18,778 bases of DNA from Pseudomonadota bacterium. Its GTDB lineage: Bacteria; Pseudomonadota; Gammaproteobacteria; Steroidobacterales; Steroidobacteraceae. The stretch is taken from positions 1-18,778 of the forward strand of contig JADIYJ010000019.1 in NCBI GenBank assembly GCA_016705325.1. Reading direction: 5' to 3'. Below, piece after piece: positions 1-8,025 of the stretch. Made by a program: the position numbers and the translations under genes. The notes beneath the pieces are model-generated. The model was given only the letters and a program-made list of their open reading frames with translations. It made no database searches and was not told where the DNA came from. The first letter of the stretch is position 1, and every line of letters begins with the position of its first letter.

Positions 1-1
1 C

Positions 2-193
2 ACGATCGACGTGCGTGCCATCCGCGCCGCGACCGGCCTGAGCCAGTCGAAGTTTGCAGAGCTTCTTTCGATCGAAGTGTCGACGCTGCGTAACTGGGAA
101 CAGGCCCGGCGCGACCCCACTGGTCCCGCCCGTGCATTGCTGCGTGCAATCCGCAACGATCCAGTCGCGGTCATCCGCGCCCTCACTGACTGA
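2..193 (+). CDS. HigA/MqsA-type helix-turn-helix antitoxin or regulator, 5'-truncated by the window edge
   Basis: The open frame is already running at base 2 (T-I-D-V-R-A-I-R...), so the start lies outside the window. The GTG at 11 is probably internal. The visible 63 residues form one XRE-type HTH: a first helix with IRAATGLSQSKFAELL, then the recognition region STLRNWEQARRDPTGPARALL. The NWEQGRR-x-P-x-GPARALL pattern is characteristic of the small DNA-binding antitoxins or regulators paired with RelE/HigB-like toxins. Such proteins normally bind their own promoter and repress it. The toxin would be expected just upstream, off the window. The stop (191-193) is 13 bases before the next gene, so the two may be co-transcribed. 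Family recognition is firm; the toxin pairing is inferred, because solitary members of this family exist. Confidence 0.75.
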   Translation, partial: TIDVRAIRAATGLSQSKFAELLSIEVSTLRNWEQARRDPTGPARALLRAIRNDPVAVIRALTD

Positions 194-206
194 TCCAGGA
201 CACACC

Positions 207-1373
207 ATGAGCACGATCAACCGGACGACCGTTTCCGACCTGCGGGGTGCCGCACGTCTCGCTGTCGACGCCACGCTCGGCATCACCACGCTCGTGGAAA
301 AGATGCACCACACCATCCAGCTCGTGCACCCGCCGCTCGGCGCATCGCGGGCGGAGTCGACGCGCGGCCTGACCGGATTCATTTACCGCAGCATCCGCGG
401 CACGACGCGCGTCATTGGCAAGGGCCTCGATTCCGGGCTGATTCCCGTTGCGGCGCGCTGCTGCCCGAAGGCGCGCCAACCGAGGCGCGCAACGCATCGG
501 GTGTCCGCGATCAATGGCGTCTACGGGGATCACCTGGAGCGCACTGCAAATCCGCTCGCGATCGAGATGTGCATCCTGCACGGGGGCGACTTCGTCGATC
601 CCGAGCGTCCCGGCGATGTCGTGCAGGACGCGTCCGGCAAGGTACTGCTGGCAATTCACGGCCTGTGCCTCAACGAACAACACTGGGTGCGCGAAGGCCA
701 TCACCGCATCGCGGCAGCGGCGGAGGCGACCGGCCACACACTGCTGCAGCTGCGTTACAACAGCGGCCGCTCCATCGACGCCAACGGCAGGAACCTCGCG
801 GTGATGCTGGAGGCGTTGCTCGAGCGCTGGCCGGTTCCTGTGACGCAACTAGCGATCGTGGGCCACAGCATGGGCGGCCTGGTCGCGAGAAGCGCGATTC
901 ATCACGGTGCCACCGCCGGGCATTCGTGGCGGGCCCGGCTGCGCAAGCTGTTCTCGCTGGGCAGTCCTCACCACGGGGCGCCGCTCGAACGCGGTGGCAA
1001 CCGGCTCGATTACGTCATGGAATTGAGTCCGTACGTGGCCCCGTTCACGAGCCTGGGCAAGGCCCGCAGCGCCGGGATCACAGACCTGCGCTACGGCAGC
1101 ATCACGGATGTCGAGCACGAGTTCGTGCCGTTGCCGGGCGACGTCGAGTGCTATGCACTGGCGGCTACGCTCGGCAAGCGTCGCGGCCTGGTCGCTGACC
1201 GGCTGGTCGGCGACGGGCTGGTCCCGCTCGACAGCGCGCTGGGTCGGCATCCGGACGCCGGGCGCACGCTGGCCATTCCGAAGAGCCGCCAATGGATCGG
1301 CTACGAGATGGGTCACCTGGAGTTGCTCGGTCGCCCCGAGGTGTATTCACAGCTCGAACACTGGCTGCGCTGA
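207..1373 (+). CDS. PGAP1-like / lipase-class alpha/beta hydrolase, with a compensated frameshift inside
   Basis: A 388-residue alpha/beta hydrolase. ATG 207 is chosen because it follows the upstream stop, has AGGA at 197-200 and starts the homologous N-terminus; an open frame extends upstream but overlaps the antitoxin. Visible motifs are the oxyanion strand LLAIHGLCLN, the nucleophile elbow GHSMGG (Ser catalytic) followed by LVARSA, a second block LGSPHHGAPLERGGN typical of the PGAP1/lipase group, a likely catalytic Asp in GDGLVP, and a C-terminal MGHLELL carrying the His. The likely reaction is ester hydrolysis; the substrate is unknown. There is no clear signal peptide. Residues 84-98 (bases about 456-500) read as an odd Arg/Cys-rich stretch. 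The neighbouring frame reads ALLPEGAPTEARNAS there, which fits the family better, so a missing base near 453-457 and an extra G at 499-501 probably scramble this segment. Confidence 0.85.
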   Translation: MSTINRTTVSDLRGAARLAVDATLGITTLVEKMHHTIQLVHPPLGASRAESTRGLTGFIYRSIRGTTRVIGKGLDSGLIPVAARCCPKARQPRRATHRVSAINGVYGDHLERTANPLAIEMCILHGGDFVDPERPGDVVQDASGKVLLAIHGLCLNEQHWVREGHHRIAAAAEATGHTLLQLRYNSGRSIDANGRNLAVMLEALLERWPVPVTQLAIVGHSMGGLVARSAIHHGATAGHSWRARLRKLFSLGSPHHGAPLERGGNRLDYVMELSPYVAPFTSLGKARSAGITDLRYGSITDVEHEFVPLPGDVECYALAATLGKRRGLVADRLVGDGLVPLDSALGRHPDAGRTLAIPKSRQWIGYEMGHLELLGRPEVYSQLEHWLR

Positions 1374-1443
1374 CGACGTACTGCGGCAAAGCACTGCGTC
1401 GAGCCTGGCCCTTGAACACCGGACTCACTGACGGATACACCCC

Positions 1444-2441
1444 ATGATTCCCGAGACCATGCGCTACGTTGCCGCGACTGCCGCTGGCGGACCCGAAGTC
1501 CTGACGATGGGTACGACCGCCGTGCCGCAACCCGGACCAGACGAAGTCCTGATCCGCGTGCAGGCCGCGGGTGTGAACCGCCCCGACGTTGCGCAGCGCA
1601 AGGGGCTTTACCCGGCGCCTCCCGGGGCGAGTCCGATCATCGGTCTCGAGGTCGCAGGCGAAGTTGCCGCGCTCGGGAGTGCTGCGCAGGGCTTCGCCAT
1701 CGGCGCCCGCGTGTGCGCGCTTGCGAATGGCGGCGGGTACGCCGAGTACTGCGCTGCGCCGGTGACGCAGTGCCTGCCGTGGCCATCGGGCTACGACGCA
1801 GTCCGCGCCGCAGCCCTGCCCGAAACCTACTTCACCGTCTGGGCCAACCTGTTCATCCACGGGCGTCTCGCACGCGGCGAAACAGTGCTGGTGCACGGCG
1901 GCAGCAGCGGCATCGGCGTCACGGCCATTCAACTCGCGCGCGAGTTCGGGGCTCGCGCATACACGACCGCCGGCAACGACGAAAAGTGCGCGGCCTGCCT
2001 GCGACTTGGCGCGGAAGCTGCCATCAATTACCGGACGGCGGACTTCGCCGAGCGCATTGCAGAGTTGACCGGCAGTCGCGGCGTCGACGTGGTCATCGAC
2101 ATCGTCGGCGCGCCTTATTTCGAACGCAACCTCGCGCTTGGCGATGGACGGCCGACTGGTCGGTTGCAAACCCAGGGGGCACGCGCGTCGAAGGCCTCGA
2201 CCTGTTCGACCTCATGCGGCGTCGCCTGACCATCACCGGGTCGACGATGCGCCCACGGACCACGGCCCAGAAGGCGGCGATTGCGGGCGACCTGCGCGAG
2301 CGCGTCTGGCCCGCGCTGGACGCCGGCCGCGCCGGCCCGGTCATTCACCAGGTCTTTCCGCTCGAACAGGCGGCCGGGGCCCACCGTGTCATGGAATCGA
2401 GCGTTCACATCGGCAAGCTGATCCTCGACCTTTCGCGCTAG
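1444..2441 (+). CDS. NAD(P)H:quinone oxidoreductase, PIG3 (TP53I3) type, zinc-free MDR family; two frameshifts
   Basis: A medium-chain dehydrogenase/reductase resembling the PIG3 quinone oxidoreductases, which reduce quinones with NAD(P)H in the cytoplasm. The N-terminal GroES-like domain has AAGVNRPDVAQRKGLYP and GLEVAGEV. The Rossmann domain has the nucleotide loop VHGGSSGIG (residues 150-158). The frame opened at ATG 1444 ends prematurely at 2229. The protein continues in two further frames: AMDGRLV at 2141-2161, then VANPGGTRVEGLDLFDLMRR from 2163 through a normal C-terminus (HIGKLILDLSR) ending at 2441. The breaks therefore lie at about 2140 and 2162, within 25 bases. Corrected, the protein would be about 332 residues, the usual family length. 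Two close breaks in an otherwise conserved protein suggest sequence error more than decay. The gap to the upstream hydrolase is 70 bases. Confidence 0.8.
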
Positions 2442-2592
2442 AACGACGCGCCCTGCCCGCCTGCATTCGACCCGTCGTACGCAGCGCACGCTTCGTCGCG
2501 ATCGATTGACCGCGTGCAACCCTGCGCGCGGCTGCGGCATCTCATGGTCATCAGTCACACAGCGCCACCCCGGCGCACGAAGGAGACCCGCC
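2442..2592. other. Intergenic stretch after the quinone oxidoreductase
   Basis: These 151 bases hold no recognisable gene. The only clear signal is the Shine-Dalgarno AAGGAGA just before the small ORF at 2593. A TTGACC at 2506-2511 looks like a -35 element but has no matching -10 at 16-18 bases. No terminator hairpin with a T-run was seen after the oxidoreductase stop. Confidence 0.5.
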
Positions 2593-2670
2593 ATGGAATT
2601 CGCTGCCACAGTGATGCTCGCCGCAATCGTCCTCTACCTGCTCACGCAGGTCGAAGACCTGGCTGCCTAG
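2593..2670 (+). CDS. 25-residue hydrophobic small protein, unknown function
   Basis: ATG 2593 opens 25 codons reading MEFAATVMLAAIVLYLLTQV-EDLAA, then TAG at 2668-2670. It is preceded by AAGGAGA about 6 bases before the ATG, one of the best ribosome-binding sites in the window. Residues 3-20 are almost wholly hydrophobic, long enough for a single membrane helix, with a short acidic tail. Its stop TAG interlocks with the stop of the convergent acyl-CoA dehydrogenase: the four bases CTAG at 2667-2670 give a TAG on each strand. In size and pattern it resembles small accessory membrane subunits such as CydX or KdpF, but I do not recognise the family and none of those partners is adjacent. The evidence for translation is the ribosome-binding site and the amphipathic-free hydrophobic composition only. 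Confidence 0.5.
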   Translation: MEFAATVMLAAIVLYLLTQVEDLAA

Positions 2671-4451
2671 AGCACGTCCCACGGATAGCGACCCTTTGCC
2701 AGGATCGCACCCGCCAGCGCCTCGATCGACTGGTCCTCGTTGTGGCTCAAGCCGCGCACGTTCCGGACCATGCGACGACGCGCCTGGTGTGTGAACACCT
2801 TGGCGATGTCGGTCACCTGGGCGGCTGAGGCCGGGTCGCTCCTGATGATCGAATCCGCGCGTGAAATCACGCAGAGTCCCACGAACAGGTCGATCATCAG
2901 GTCCGCGATACGCCGTTGCGAGTGCTGCTGCTCGGAAATGCCCCTGCCGTATTTCCGCAGCACGCCTTCGGCAACGCGCGCGGTTGCCCTCGCGTAGCTC
3001 TCGTAGATATCCACCAGCGGCCGCAGTGCCGGTGCGACCGGCGTGCTGACCCTGGTTGCGGCGCCCAGGCCCGTGACGCGGGCAAAGCGCCGCTCGGCAT
3101 AACCCGAGAGCACACCGAAACCCTTGATCGGATCGTTGAAGATCGAACTGACTGCCGACTGCAGTTCCTTCAAGGAAGCACCCACGTCCTTCAGCGACGC
3201 CAGCGCGATGTAGAGCCGGAGAATTTCGTTGGTGCCTTCGAAGATCGGCAGGATGCGGGCGTCGCGCACGTACTGCTCGTAGGGCAATTCGCGCATGTAG
3301 CCATTGCCGCCCGCGATCTGCAGACTCTCGTAGGCCGTGCGCTGCATGGCCTCGCTGGCGAATACCTTGGTGATCGCCGCCTCGACGGAGTAGTCCTCGC
3401 AGCCGCTGTCGATGTAATGGGCCACCATCCAGACCGCGCTCTCCGCGGCGAAGCACTCGACCGCCATCTGCGCGATCTTCTCGCGCACGAGCCCGTACTC
3501 CGCGATCGACCGATCGAACTGCTTGCGCTCCTGCGCCTGCGCCACGGATCGGCGGATGAGCGCCTTCATGCCGCCAACGGCGCCGCCGCCGAGGCCCGTG
3601 CGGCCGTTGTTCAGGATGCCCATCGCAACCTTGAAGCCCTTGCCGACGTCGCCGAGCACGTTTTCTGCCGGCACGCGCACGTCGTTGAAGGCAACCGTGG
3701 TCGTGCAGGAGGCACGAATGCCCATCTTGTCTTCGTGAGCACCGTGACTGACGCCGGGCCAGGCGGCCTCGACGATGAATGCCGTCACCTTGCCCTCAGG
3801 GCCGTCGGTGCGGGCAAACACCGTGTAGAAATCCGCGATGCCACCGTTGGTGATCCAGAGCTTCTCGCCGTTCAGGGTGAAGCTGCCGTCCGCATTGCGC
3901 TTCGCGGCAGTACGAATGGCAGCGGCGTCGGAGCCGGCACCGGACTCGGTCAGGCAGAAAGCGGCGATCATTTCGCCGGTGGCGAGCTTCGGCAGGTAGC
4001 GTGCCTTCTGTTCGGCCGTGCCGAACAGCAGCAAGCCTTTCATGCCGATCGAACTGTGCGCGCCGATCGTCAGCGACACCGAACTGTCGTAGCTGCTGGT
4101 CTGGGCCAGCACGCGCGCATAGGCTGCGTTCGACAGGCCGAGACCGCCGAACTCCTCCGGGATGATCAAGCCGAACAGGCCGAGCTCGCGCAGCGACTGG
4201 ACGAACTCGTCGGGCTGACGGGCCGCGCGGTCCCAGCGCGCGAAGTCGGCCTGCTTCCCTTCGAGAAACCGGTCGACGGACTCGACGATCATGCCGAGCA
4301 CCTCGCGGTCGCGGTCGTTGATCGCGGGGTACGGGAACAGGTTTTCTTCCAGGACATTGCCGAACAGCAACTGCTTGGCGACGCTCTGGTCGGTGAGCGG
4401 TCCGGAGGACGACCTGGCGGCGGCGGAGACGGCCGTTTCGATGGTGTTCAT
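2667..4451 (-). CDS. Acyl-CoA dehydrogenase, VLCAD/ACAD9-like (FAD-dependent)
   Basis: A 594-residue acyl-CoA dehydrogenase catalysing the first, FAD-dependent alpha,beta-dehydrogenation of beta-oxidation. The N-terminal helical domain has LGLFGLIIPEEFGGLGLS. The first family signature AFCLTESGAGSD is at residues 164-175, with WITNG at 199-203. The C-terminal helical domain has QIAGGNGYMRELPYEQ and LPIFEGTNEILRLYIAL, in which Glu405 is the expected catalytic base. A further domain of about 170 residues after this motif is typical of the long VLCAD/ACAD9 class and explains the length, compared with about 380 residues for short/medium-chain enzymes. The frame is intact. ATG 4449-4451 begins a plausible family N-terminus. 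It lies 137 bases downstream of the DUF885 gene on the same strand. Substrate chain length cannot be read from sequence; long-chain is inferred from architecture. Confidence 0.93.
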   Translation of the reverse strand: MNTIETAVSAAARSSSGPLTDQSVAKQLLFGNVLEENLFPYPAINDRDREVLGMIVESVDRFLEGKQADFARWDRAARQPDEFVQSLRELGLFGLIIPEEFGGLGLSNAAYARVLAQTSSYDSSVSLTIGAHSSIGMKGLLLFGTAEQKARYLPKLATGEMIAAFCLTESGAGSDAAAIRTAAKRNADGSFTLNGEKLWITNGGIADFYTVFARTDGPEGKVTAFIVEAAWPGVSHGAHEDKMGIRASCTTTVAFNDVRVPAENVLGDVGKGFKVAMGILNNGRTGLGGGAVGGMKALIRRSVAQAQERKQFDRSIAEYGLVREKIAQMAVECFAAESAVWMVAHYIDSGCEDYSVEAAITKVFASEAMQRTAYESLQIAGGNGYMRELPYEQYVRDARILPIFEGTNEILRLYIALASLKDVGASLKELQSAVSSIFNDPIKGFGVLSGYAERRFARVTGLGAATRVSTPVAPALRPLVDIYESYARATARVAEGVLRKYGRGISEQQHSQRRIADLMIDLFVGLCVISRADSIIRSDPASAAQVTDIAKVFTHQARRRMVRNVRGLSHNEDQSIEALAGAILAKGRYPWDVL

Positions 4452-4478
4452 GCACGAAAAGTTAGCACTTCGCGCACG

Positions 4479-4559
4479 CCGTGGGTAATCGCTGAAATAC
4501 GCGCGGCAAGCCCGTCACGCCGCGCACGCGCAGCGCGCTGCCTCTACCGTAACCCACGG
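4479..4559. repeat. Spaced inverted repeat CCGTGGGT ... ACCCACGG upstream of the acyl-CoA dehydrogenase gene
   Basis: The left arm CCGTGGGT (4479-4486) is perfectly complementary to ACCCACGG (4552-4559). The neighbouring bases extend the match to 9 of 10. The arms lie 65 bases apart, one close to the start codon and the other close to a candidate promoter of the acyl-CoA dehydrogenase. Such an arrangement could be a pair of operator half-sites, but 8-bp repeats also occur by chance in GC-rich DNA. Confidence 0.3.
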
Positions 4560-4568
4560 ATCTGTAAA
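4541..4568 (-). promoter_or_regulatory. Candidate sigma70 promoter for the acyl-CoA dehydrogenase gene
   Basis: Read on the - strand, TTTACA (+ strand 4563-4568) matches five of six -35 bases. It is followed after 16 bases by TAGAGG (4541-4546), a weak -10 with three of six matches. Transcription would begin about 80 bases before the start codon. The 137-base gap after the DUF885 gene makes a separate promoter reasonable, but the -10 is poor. Confidence 0.3.
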
Positions 4569-4588
4569 GGATTCCGTCACACGGGCCG

Positions 4589-6460
4589 TCAGGCGGCTGG
4601 CGTGGCCTGCTGCAACTTGATCCACTCCCGCACGACGTCCTCGAGTACCGCGAGCGGCATCGAGCCGTTCATCAGGACCACTTCGTGGAACCCGCGCAGG
4701 TCGAACTTCGGCCCGAGTTCCTTCTCGGCTTGCTCGCGCATGCGCAGCATCGCCAGCTGACCGACTTTGTAGGAGGTGGCCTGGCCCGGCCACACGACGT
4801 AGCGCTCGATCTCGCGCGTGACTTCGGCTTCGGTCATGCCGGTCTTCGCAACCATGTATTCGATTGCCTGTTCGCGCGACCAGTGCCTGGCGTGCATGCC
4901 CGTGTCGACGACGAGACGAACCGCTCGGAACATCTCCGCCTGTAGCCGGCCGAGGTCCCCGAGTGGGTCCGCGTCGTAGAAACCCATGTCGACCTTCGCG
5001 ACGCGTTCGGCATAGAGCGCCCAGCCCTCGGCATAGGCGCCGAACGGCAGCACCTTGCGCAACATCGGCACGCCCTTGATCAGCTGCTGCGCGGAGAGCT
5101 GGAAGTGATGCCCCGGCGCGCCTTCGTGAATCATCAGCGTGGGCAGCGTCCACTTCGGGTTGTCGGCCGTGTCCTTCTGGTTGATGTAGAAACGGCCCGG
5201 CCGCGAGCCATCGAGCGCCGGCGGGTTGTAGTAGCCGCCCGGTGACGAATCCTGGGAATACTCCGGCACGCGCACGATCTCGAGCGGCTGCGGCGGGATG
5301 GTCCTGAAAAACTTCGGCGCTGCCGCCATGACACGGTCGTTGATCTGGTGCAGGTACGCGATCATCTCCGTGCGGCCGGCGTCAGTATTCGGGAAGTTCT
5401 GTGCCGGTGCGGTGTTCAATTGCTCGATGCGCTCAACCAGCGTCGTGCCCTGGATACCCTGGGCATCGAGGATCGCCACCATCTCGCGTTCGATGCGCTC
5501 CACCTCCGACAGGCCAAGCACGTGGATCTCGTCGGCCGACAGGTTGGTGGTCGTGCTCGACTGGAGTCCGGCGGCGTAGATACGGTCGCCGTCGGGGATG
5601 CGCCAGATGCCGGCGTCGTGGCTGGCCTGCGGCCGCATGGACTCGAACAGCGCGATCATCGCCTGGTACCCCGGGATCACTTCGCTGGCGACGAGTTCCT
5701 CGGCACGCTTGACATACGCCTGGCGTTCACCGGGCGTCAGCGACCCGATCTTCTCGAGCTTCGCCGGCAGCGTCGTGACCAGCGGGTTCTTCGCAGCGCC
5801 GTCGGCAATGAACGCGCGCATGCCGACCAGGGACTGGTCGATCACGAAATCCGGCGGGATCACGCCGGCCGCACGGTCGTCCTCGACCCGCACCTTCGTC
5901 TCGCGCAGGACGCGTCCGAACTCGGCGAGGCGCGACAGGTACCGCTCGACGCTGCGCTCGCCCTTGATGACGTGCGCGTCGGTCAGGAATCGCGGAGTGT
6001 TGACCGTGACGCCGGAAATCTGGTTGACACGGTAACCGTTGTGCTCAAATTCACCCCGGCGGATGAGGTCGTCGAGGAACCACGCCGTGGTCTTCCAGGT
6101 GATGAGTTCCTGGCCCGAGAGGCCGTCAGGACCGTACTTGTCGAGACCGGCGCGTGCCAGCCGCAGCCGGGCCAGGGCTTCGTCTTCGTGCGCCTTGGTC
6201 TGGTCATCGAGCTTGCCGCTGTGGAAGTCGAATGGCGTGTTGTCGACGAAACCGAGCTGCGTGAGGATCTCCGGCGAGTCGGCAGTCAACTGCAGGGTGA
6301 TCTTGTTGACGTAGTTGTTCAGCCCGACGGGCGTGAACCAGAACCACATCGCTGCCACGGCCAGGCCGACAACGAGCAGGCCGCCGAGCCATGCCAACAC
6401 TTTCCCGACTTGCCGCATCGTCATCGCGCGCTCCCAGTGACTGGCCGAAAAACGCGCCAC
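4589..6460 (-). CDS. DUF885 family membrane-anchored metallohydrolase
   Basis: A 623-residue protein of the DUF885 family, predicted gluzincin-type metallopeptidases. One hydrophobic segment near the N-terminus (VLAWLGGLLVVGLAVAAMWF) is an uncleaved-looking anchor, placing the body outside the cytoplasm. Zinc-site residues are visible: HEGAPGHHF at 445-453 (His445, Glu446, His451) and the downstream YAEGWALYAE, whose Glu478 is the likely third ligand. Internal ATG codons at 6424 and 6418 (M-T-M-R-Q...) are equally plausible starts and would remove 12-14 residues; motif numbering uses the longest form. It starts 20 bases after the stop of the serine hydrolase gene on the same strand, so co-transcription is likely. 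The substrate is unknown; peptides are the usual guess for the fold. The frame is intact. Confidence 0.9.
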   Translation of the reverse strand: MARFSASHWERAMTMRQVGKVLAWLGGLLVVGLAVAAMWFWFTPVGLNNYVNKITLQLTADSPEILTQLGFVDNTPFDFHSGKLDDQTKAHEDEALARLRLARAGLDKYGPDGLSGQELITWKTTAWFLDDLIRRGEFEHNGYRVNQISGVTVNTPRFLTDAHVIKGERSVERYLSRLAEFGRVLRETKVRVEDDRAAGVIPPDFVIDQSLVGMRAFIADGAAKNPLVTTLPAKLEKIGSLTPGERQAYVKRAEELVASEVIPGYQAMIALFESMRPQASHDAGIWRIPDGDRIYAAGLQSSTTTNLSADEIHVLGLSEVERIEREMVAILDAQGIQGTTLVERIEQLNTAPAQNFPNTDAGRTEMIAYLHQINDRVMAAAPKFFRTIPPQPLEIVRVPEYSQDSSPGGYYNPPALDGSRPGRFYINQKDTADNPKWTLPTLMIHEGAPGHHFQLSAQQLIKGVPMLRKVLPFGAYAEGWALYAERVAKVDMGFYDADPLGDLGRLQAEMFRAVRLVVDTGMHARHWSREQAIEYMVAKTGMTEAEVTREIERYVVWPGQATSYKVGQLAMLRMREQAEKELGPKFDLRGFHEVVLMNGSMPLAVLEDVVREWIKLQQATPAA

Positions 6461-6480
6461 TATACCGAGTCAGCGCGCGC

Positions 6481-7848
6481 TCAGCGTGGCTTGCGCAGCA
6501 GCTGATCGGCGATCGCCCGGTACGCCGGAAGCGACATTGGATCGAGGTTCATGTTGCCCGCCAGCGGATGTGAAGCGAACCGCGCGATGACCATTTCTGC
6601 CGTCGGATCGATGTAAATCGCCTGCCCGTGGATACCGCGAGCCATGAAGGCGCCGTGGTCGTCGTGCGAGATCCACCACTGCTTCCTGTAACTCCAGCCC
6701 GGCAAGGTCTTGTAACCCGCGGACTCGAATGCCTGCGGGCTGCCGCCCCGGCGAATGTCAGCGATGACGGCCGCGGGTACGATCTGCTGGCCGTTGTAAC
6801 TGCCCTGCAGGCGGATCATTTCGCCGAACCGCGCGAGGTCGCGCAACCGGCAATTGAAGCCTCCGGACGCGACTGCTGCACCCGACGGGTCCAGCGCGAT
6901 GAACGCATCGGCTTCCGCGCCCAACCGGCTCCAGATGCGCTCCTGCAGCACGACCTCGGGTCGCTTGCCGGTCACGCGAGCGATCAGCCAGCCGAGGACT
7001 TCCGTGTTCGGCGAACGGTAAGTGAACGCCTCGCCGTGATTGCCCTTGCGTCCGAGCGTCGGCAGGAACTGCAGGATCGACGACGGGCCCGCGTACCCCG
7101 CCGGGCGCGGAAACACTCCAGCGGCACGCGCGAACGACAGGAACGAATCGGAACCGCCGACGTAATTCTCGGAAAAATCCAACGCCGTCGTCATGTCGAG
7201 GACCTGATCCACCGTCGCATCGCCGAAGCCACTGGCCGCCAGTTCGGGCAGGTAGCGCGACACCGGCGCCGACGCTTCGAGCTTGCCTTCGGCCACCAGC
7301 ATCGCTGCCAGCGTGCCGATGACCGACTTCGTGACCGAAAAAGCGATGTGCGGCCGCTCGGCCGCGAGCGCGCCGAAATACCTCTCGTAGACGATGCGCC
7401 CGCGATGCAGCACCACGATGCCGTCGGTGTAATTGGCCGCCAGCGAATCCGCCCAGGTGAGCTTGGTGGATCCGCCGAGCGGCATGAAGGTGACCGCATC
7501 GAGGTCGTCGCGTTCCGCGCGGGCCAGCGGAGCCACGGGACCCGTTCCCCGCAATACTTCCGCCGATGGCATGACCTCGCGCCAGTGCGAGAAGCTCCAG
7601 CGCCATTGCGGAAAACGGTAGTGGCTGCCGTCGTCGTACCGGACCTGTTTGTCGAGCGGCGGCGGGTATCCCGCCATCCAGCCGAGCTTGACCGGATCAG
7701 AGTCCGCAGCGCTTGCGAATACCGGCGGCGCGTCAGCCGCCTGGGCCGCAACGAAGTGCGCAAGGACGACGAGCGCTGCGGTCAGCAACGCGCAGCGACT
7801 GGACGCAGGCACCGCCTGCCTCGAACGGGCACGATTGGATGAATTCAC
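6481..7848 (-). CDS. Exported serine hydrolase, class-C beta-lactamase fold (6-aminohexanoate-dimer hydrolase/esterase-like)
   Basis: A 455-residue penicillin-binding-protein-like hydrolase. The GTG at 7846-7848 is chosen as start because AGGGGG precedes it at about 6 bases; an ATG at 7876-7878 is in frame but lacks such a site. The N-terminal ALLTAALVVLAHFVAAQA-AD looks like a Sec signal peptide, so the enzyme acts in the periplasm. The catalytic motif SVTK gives nucleophile Ser171 and Lys174, and YRS at 277-279 supplies the Tyr of the second motif. The GGFNCRLRDLARFGEM block is typical of NylB-like members. These enzymes cleave esters, amides or D-peptides and most are not antibiotic-resistance lactamases. 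It heads a - strand unit with DUF885 and is divergent from the P1 peptidase. The actual substrate is unknown. Confidence 0.88.
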   Translation of the reverse strand: MNSSNRARSRQAVPASSRCALLTAALVVLAHFVAAQAADAPPVFASAADSDPVKLGWMAGYPPPLDKQVRYDDGSHYRFPQWRWSFSHWREVMPSAEVLRGTGPVAPLARAERDDLDAVTFMPLGGSTKLTWADSLAANYTDGIVVLHRGRIVYERYFGALAAERPHIAFSVTKSVIGTLAAMLVAEGKLEASAPVSRYLPELAASGFGDATVDQVLDMTTALDFSENYVGGSDSFLSFARAAGVFPRPAGYAGPSSILQFLPTLGRKGNHGEAFTYRSPNTEVLGWLIARVTGKRPEVVLQERIWSRLGAEADAFIALDPSGAAVASGGFNCRLRDLARFGEMIRLQGSYNGQQIVPAAVIADIRRGGSPQAFESAGYKTLPGWSYRKQWWISHDDHGAFMARGIHGQAIYIDPTAEMVIARFASHPLAGNMNLDPMSLPAYRAIADQLLRKPR

Positions 7849-7911
7849 GAATTCCCCCTGCCGATGTGCGAATGCCAAGCATACCCCGGGGCCGCGCCCT
7901 GACGGCTCGCC

Positions 7912-7939
7912 TTGACTAACCGGGCCAAAACCGTATTTT
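7912..7939 (+). promoter_or_regulatory. Sigma70-type promoter for the P1 peptidase gene
   Basis: TTGACT (7912-7917, five of six) and TATTTT (7934-7939, four of six) are separated by 16 bases. They lie in a locally A/T-richer patch of the 177-base divergent gap. The initiation site would be near 7946, leaving a leader of about 80 bases before ATG 8026. This is the best promoter match seen in the window. A weaker -10-like TATGCT for the divergent serine hydrolase lies near 7878-7883 on the - strand. Confidence 0.5.
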
Positions 7940-8025
7940 CGACGGGCCCCGCCTGCTGCAAGGCACTATCGGGCATTCCGACTGCGCCTGGACATTCCCC
8001 GGCGCAACTGCCAACGGTGACGCAC

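Noticed and set aside
1375..1400. Hairpin after the lipase-like gene as an intrinsic terminator
   Set aside because: The 10-base arms have two mismatches and no T-run follows, so it cannot be distinguished from chance in GC-rich sequence.
2130..2165. Programmed ribosomal frameshifting as the cause of the split quinone oxidoreductase and other split genes
   Set aside because: There is no slippery heptamer at the breaks, the shifts go in both directions, and seven unrelated housekeeping-type genes are affected. Sequence error is simpler.
2916..4760. A 614-codon open frame on the + strand lying antisense to the acyl-CoA dehydrogenase
   Set aside because: It mirrors the GC-rich third positions of a clearly conserved gene on the other strand, its product has no recognisable domain, and it overlaps the gene throughout. 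Similar long antisense frames at 5348-6505, 6628-7842, 9370-10614 and 14148-15551 are rejected for the same reason.
6481..7848. Antibiotic-resistance class C beta-lactamase
   Set aside because: The SxxK and Y-x-S motifs match the broad serine hydrolase/NylB-like family, and the protein's length and context do not resemble AmpC.
7841..7854. Two GAATTC copies flanking the GTG start of the serine hydrolase
   Set aside because: They are short and explained by the start-site sequence itself; no operator family with this spacing is known to me.
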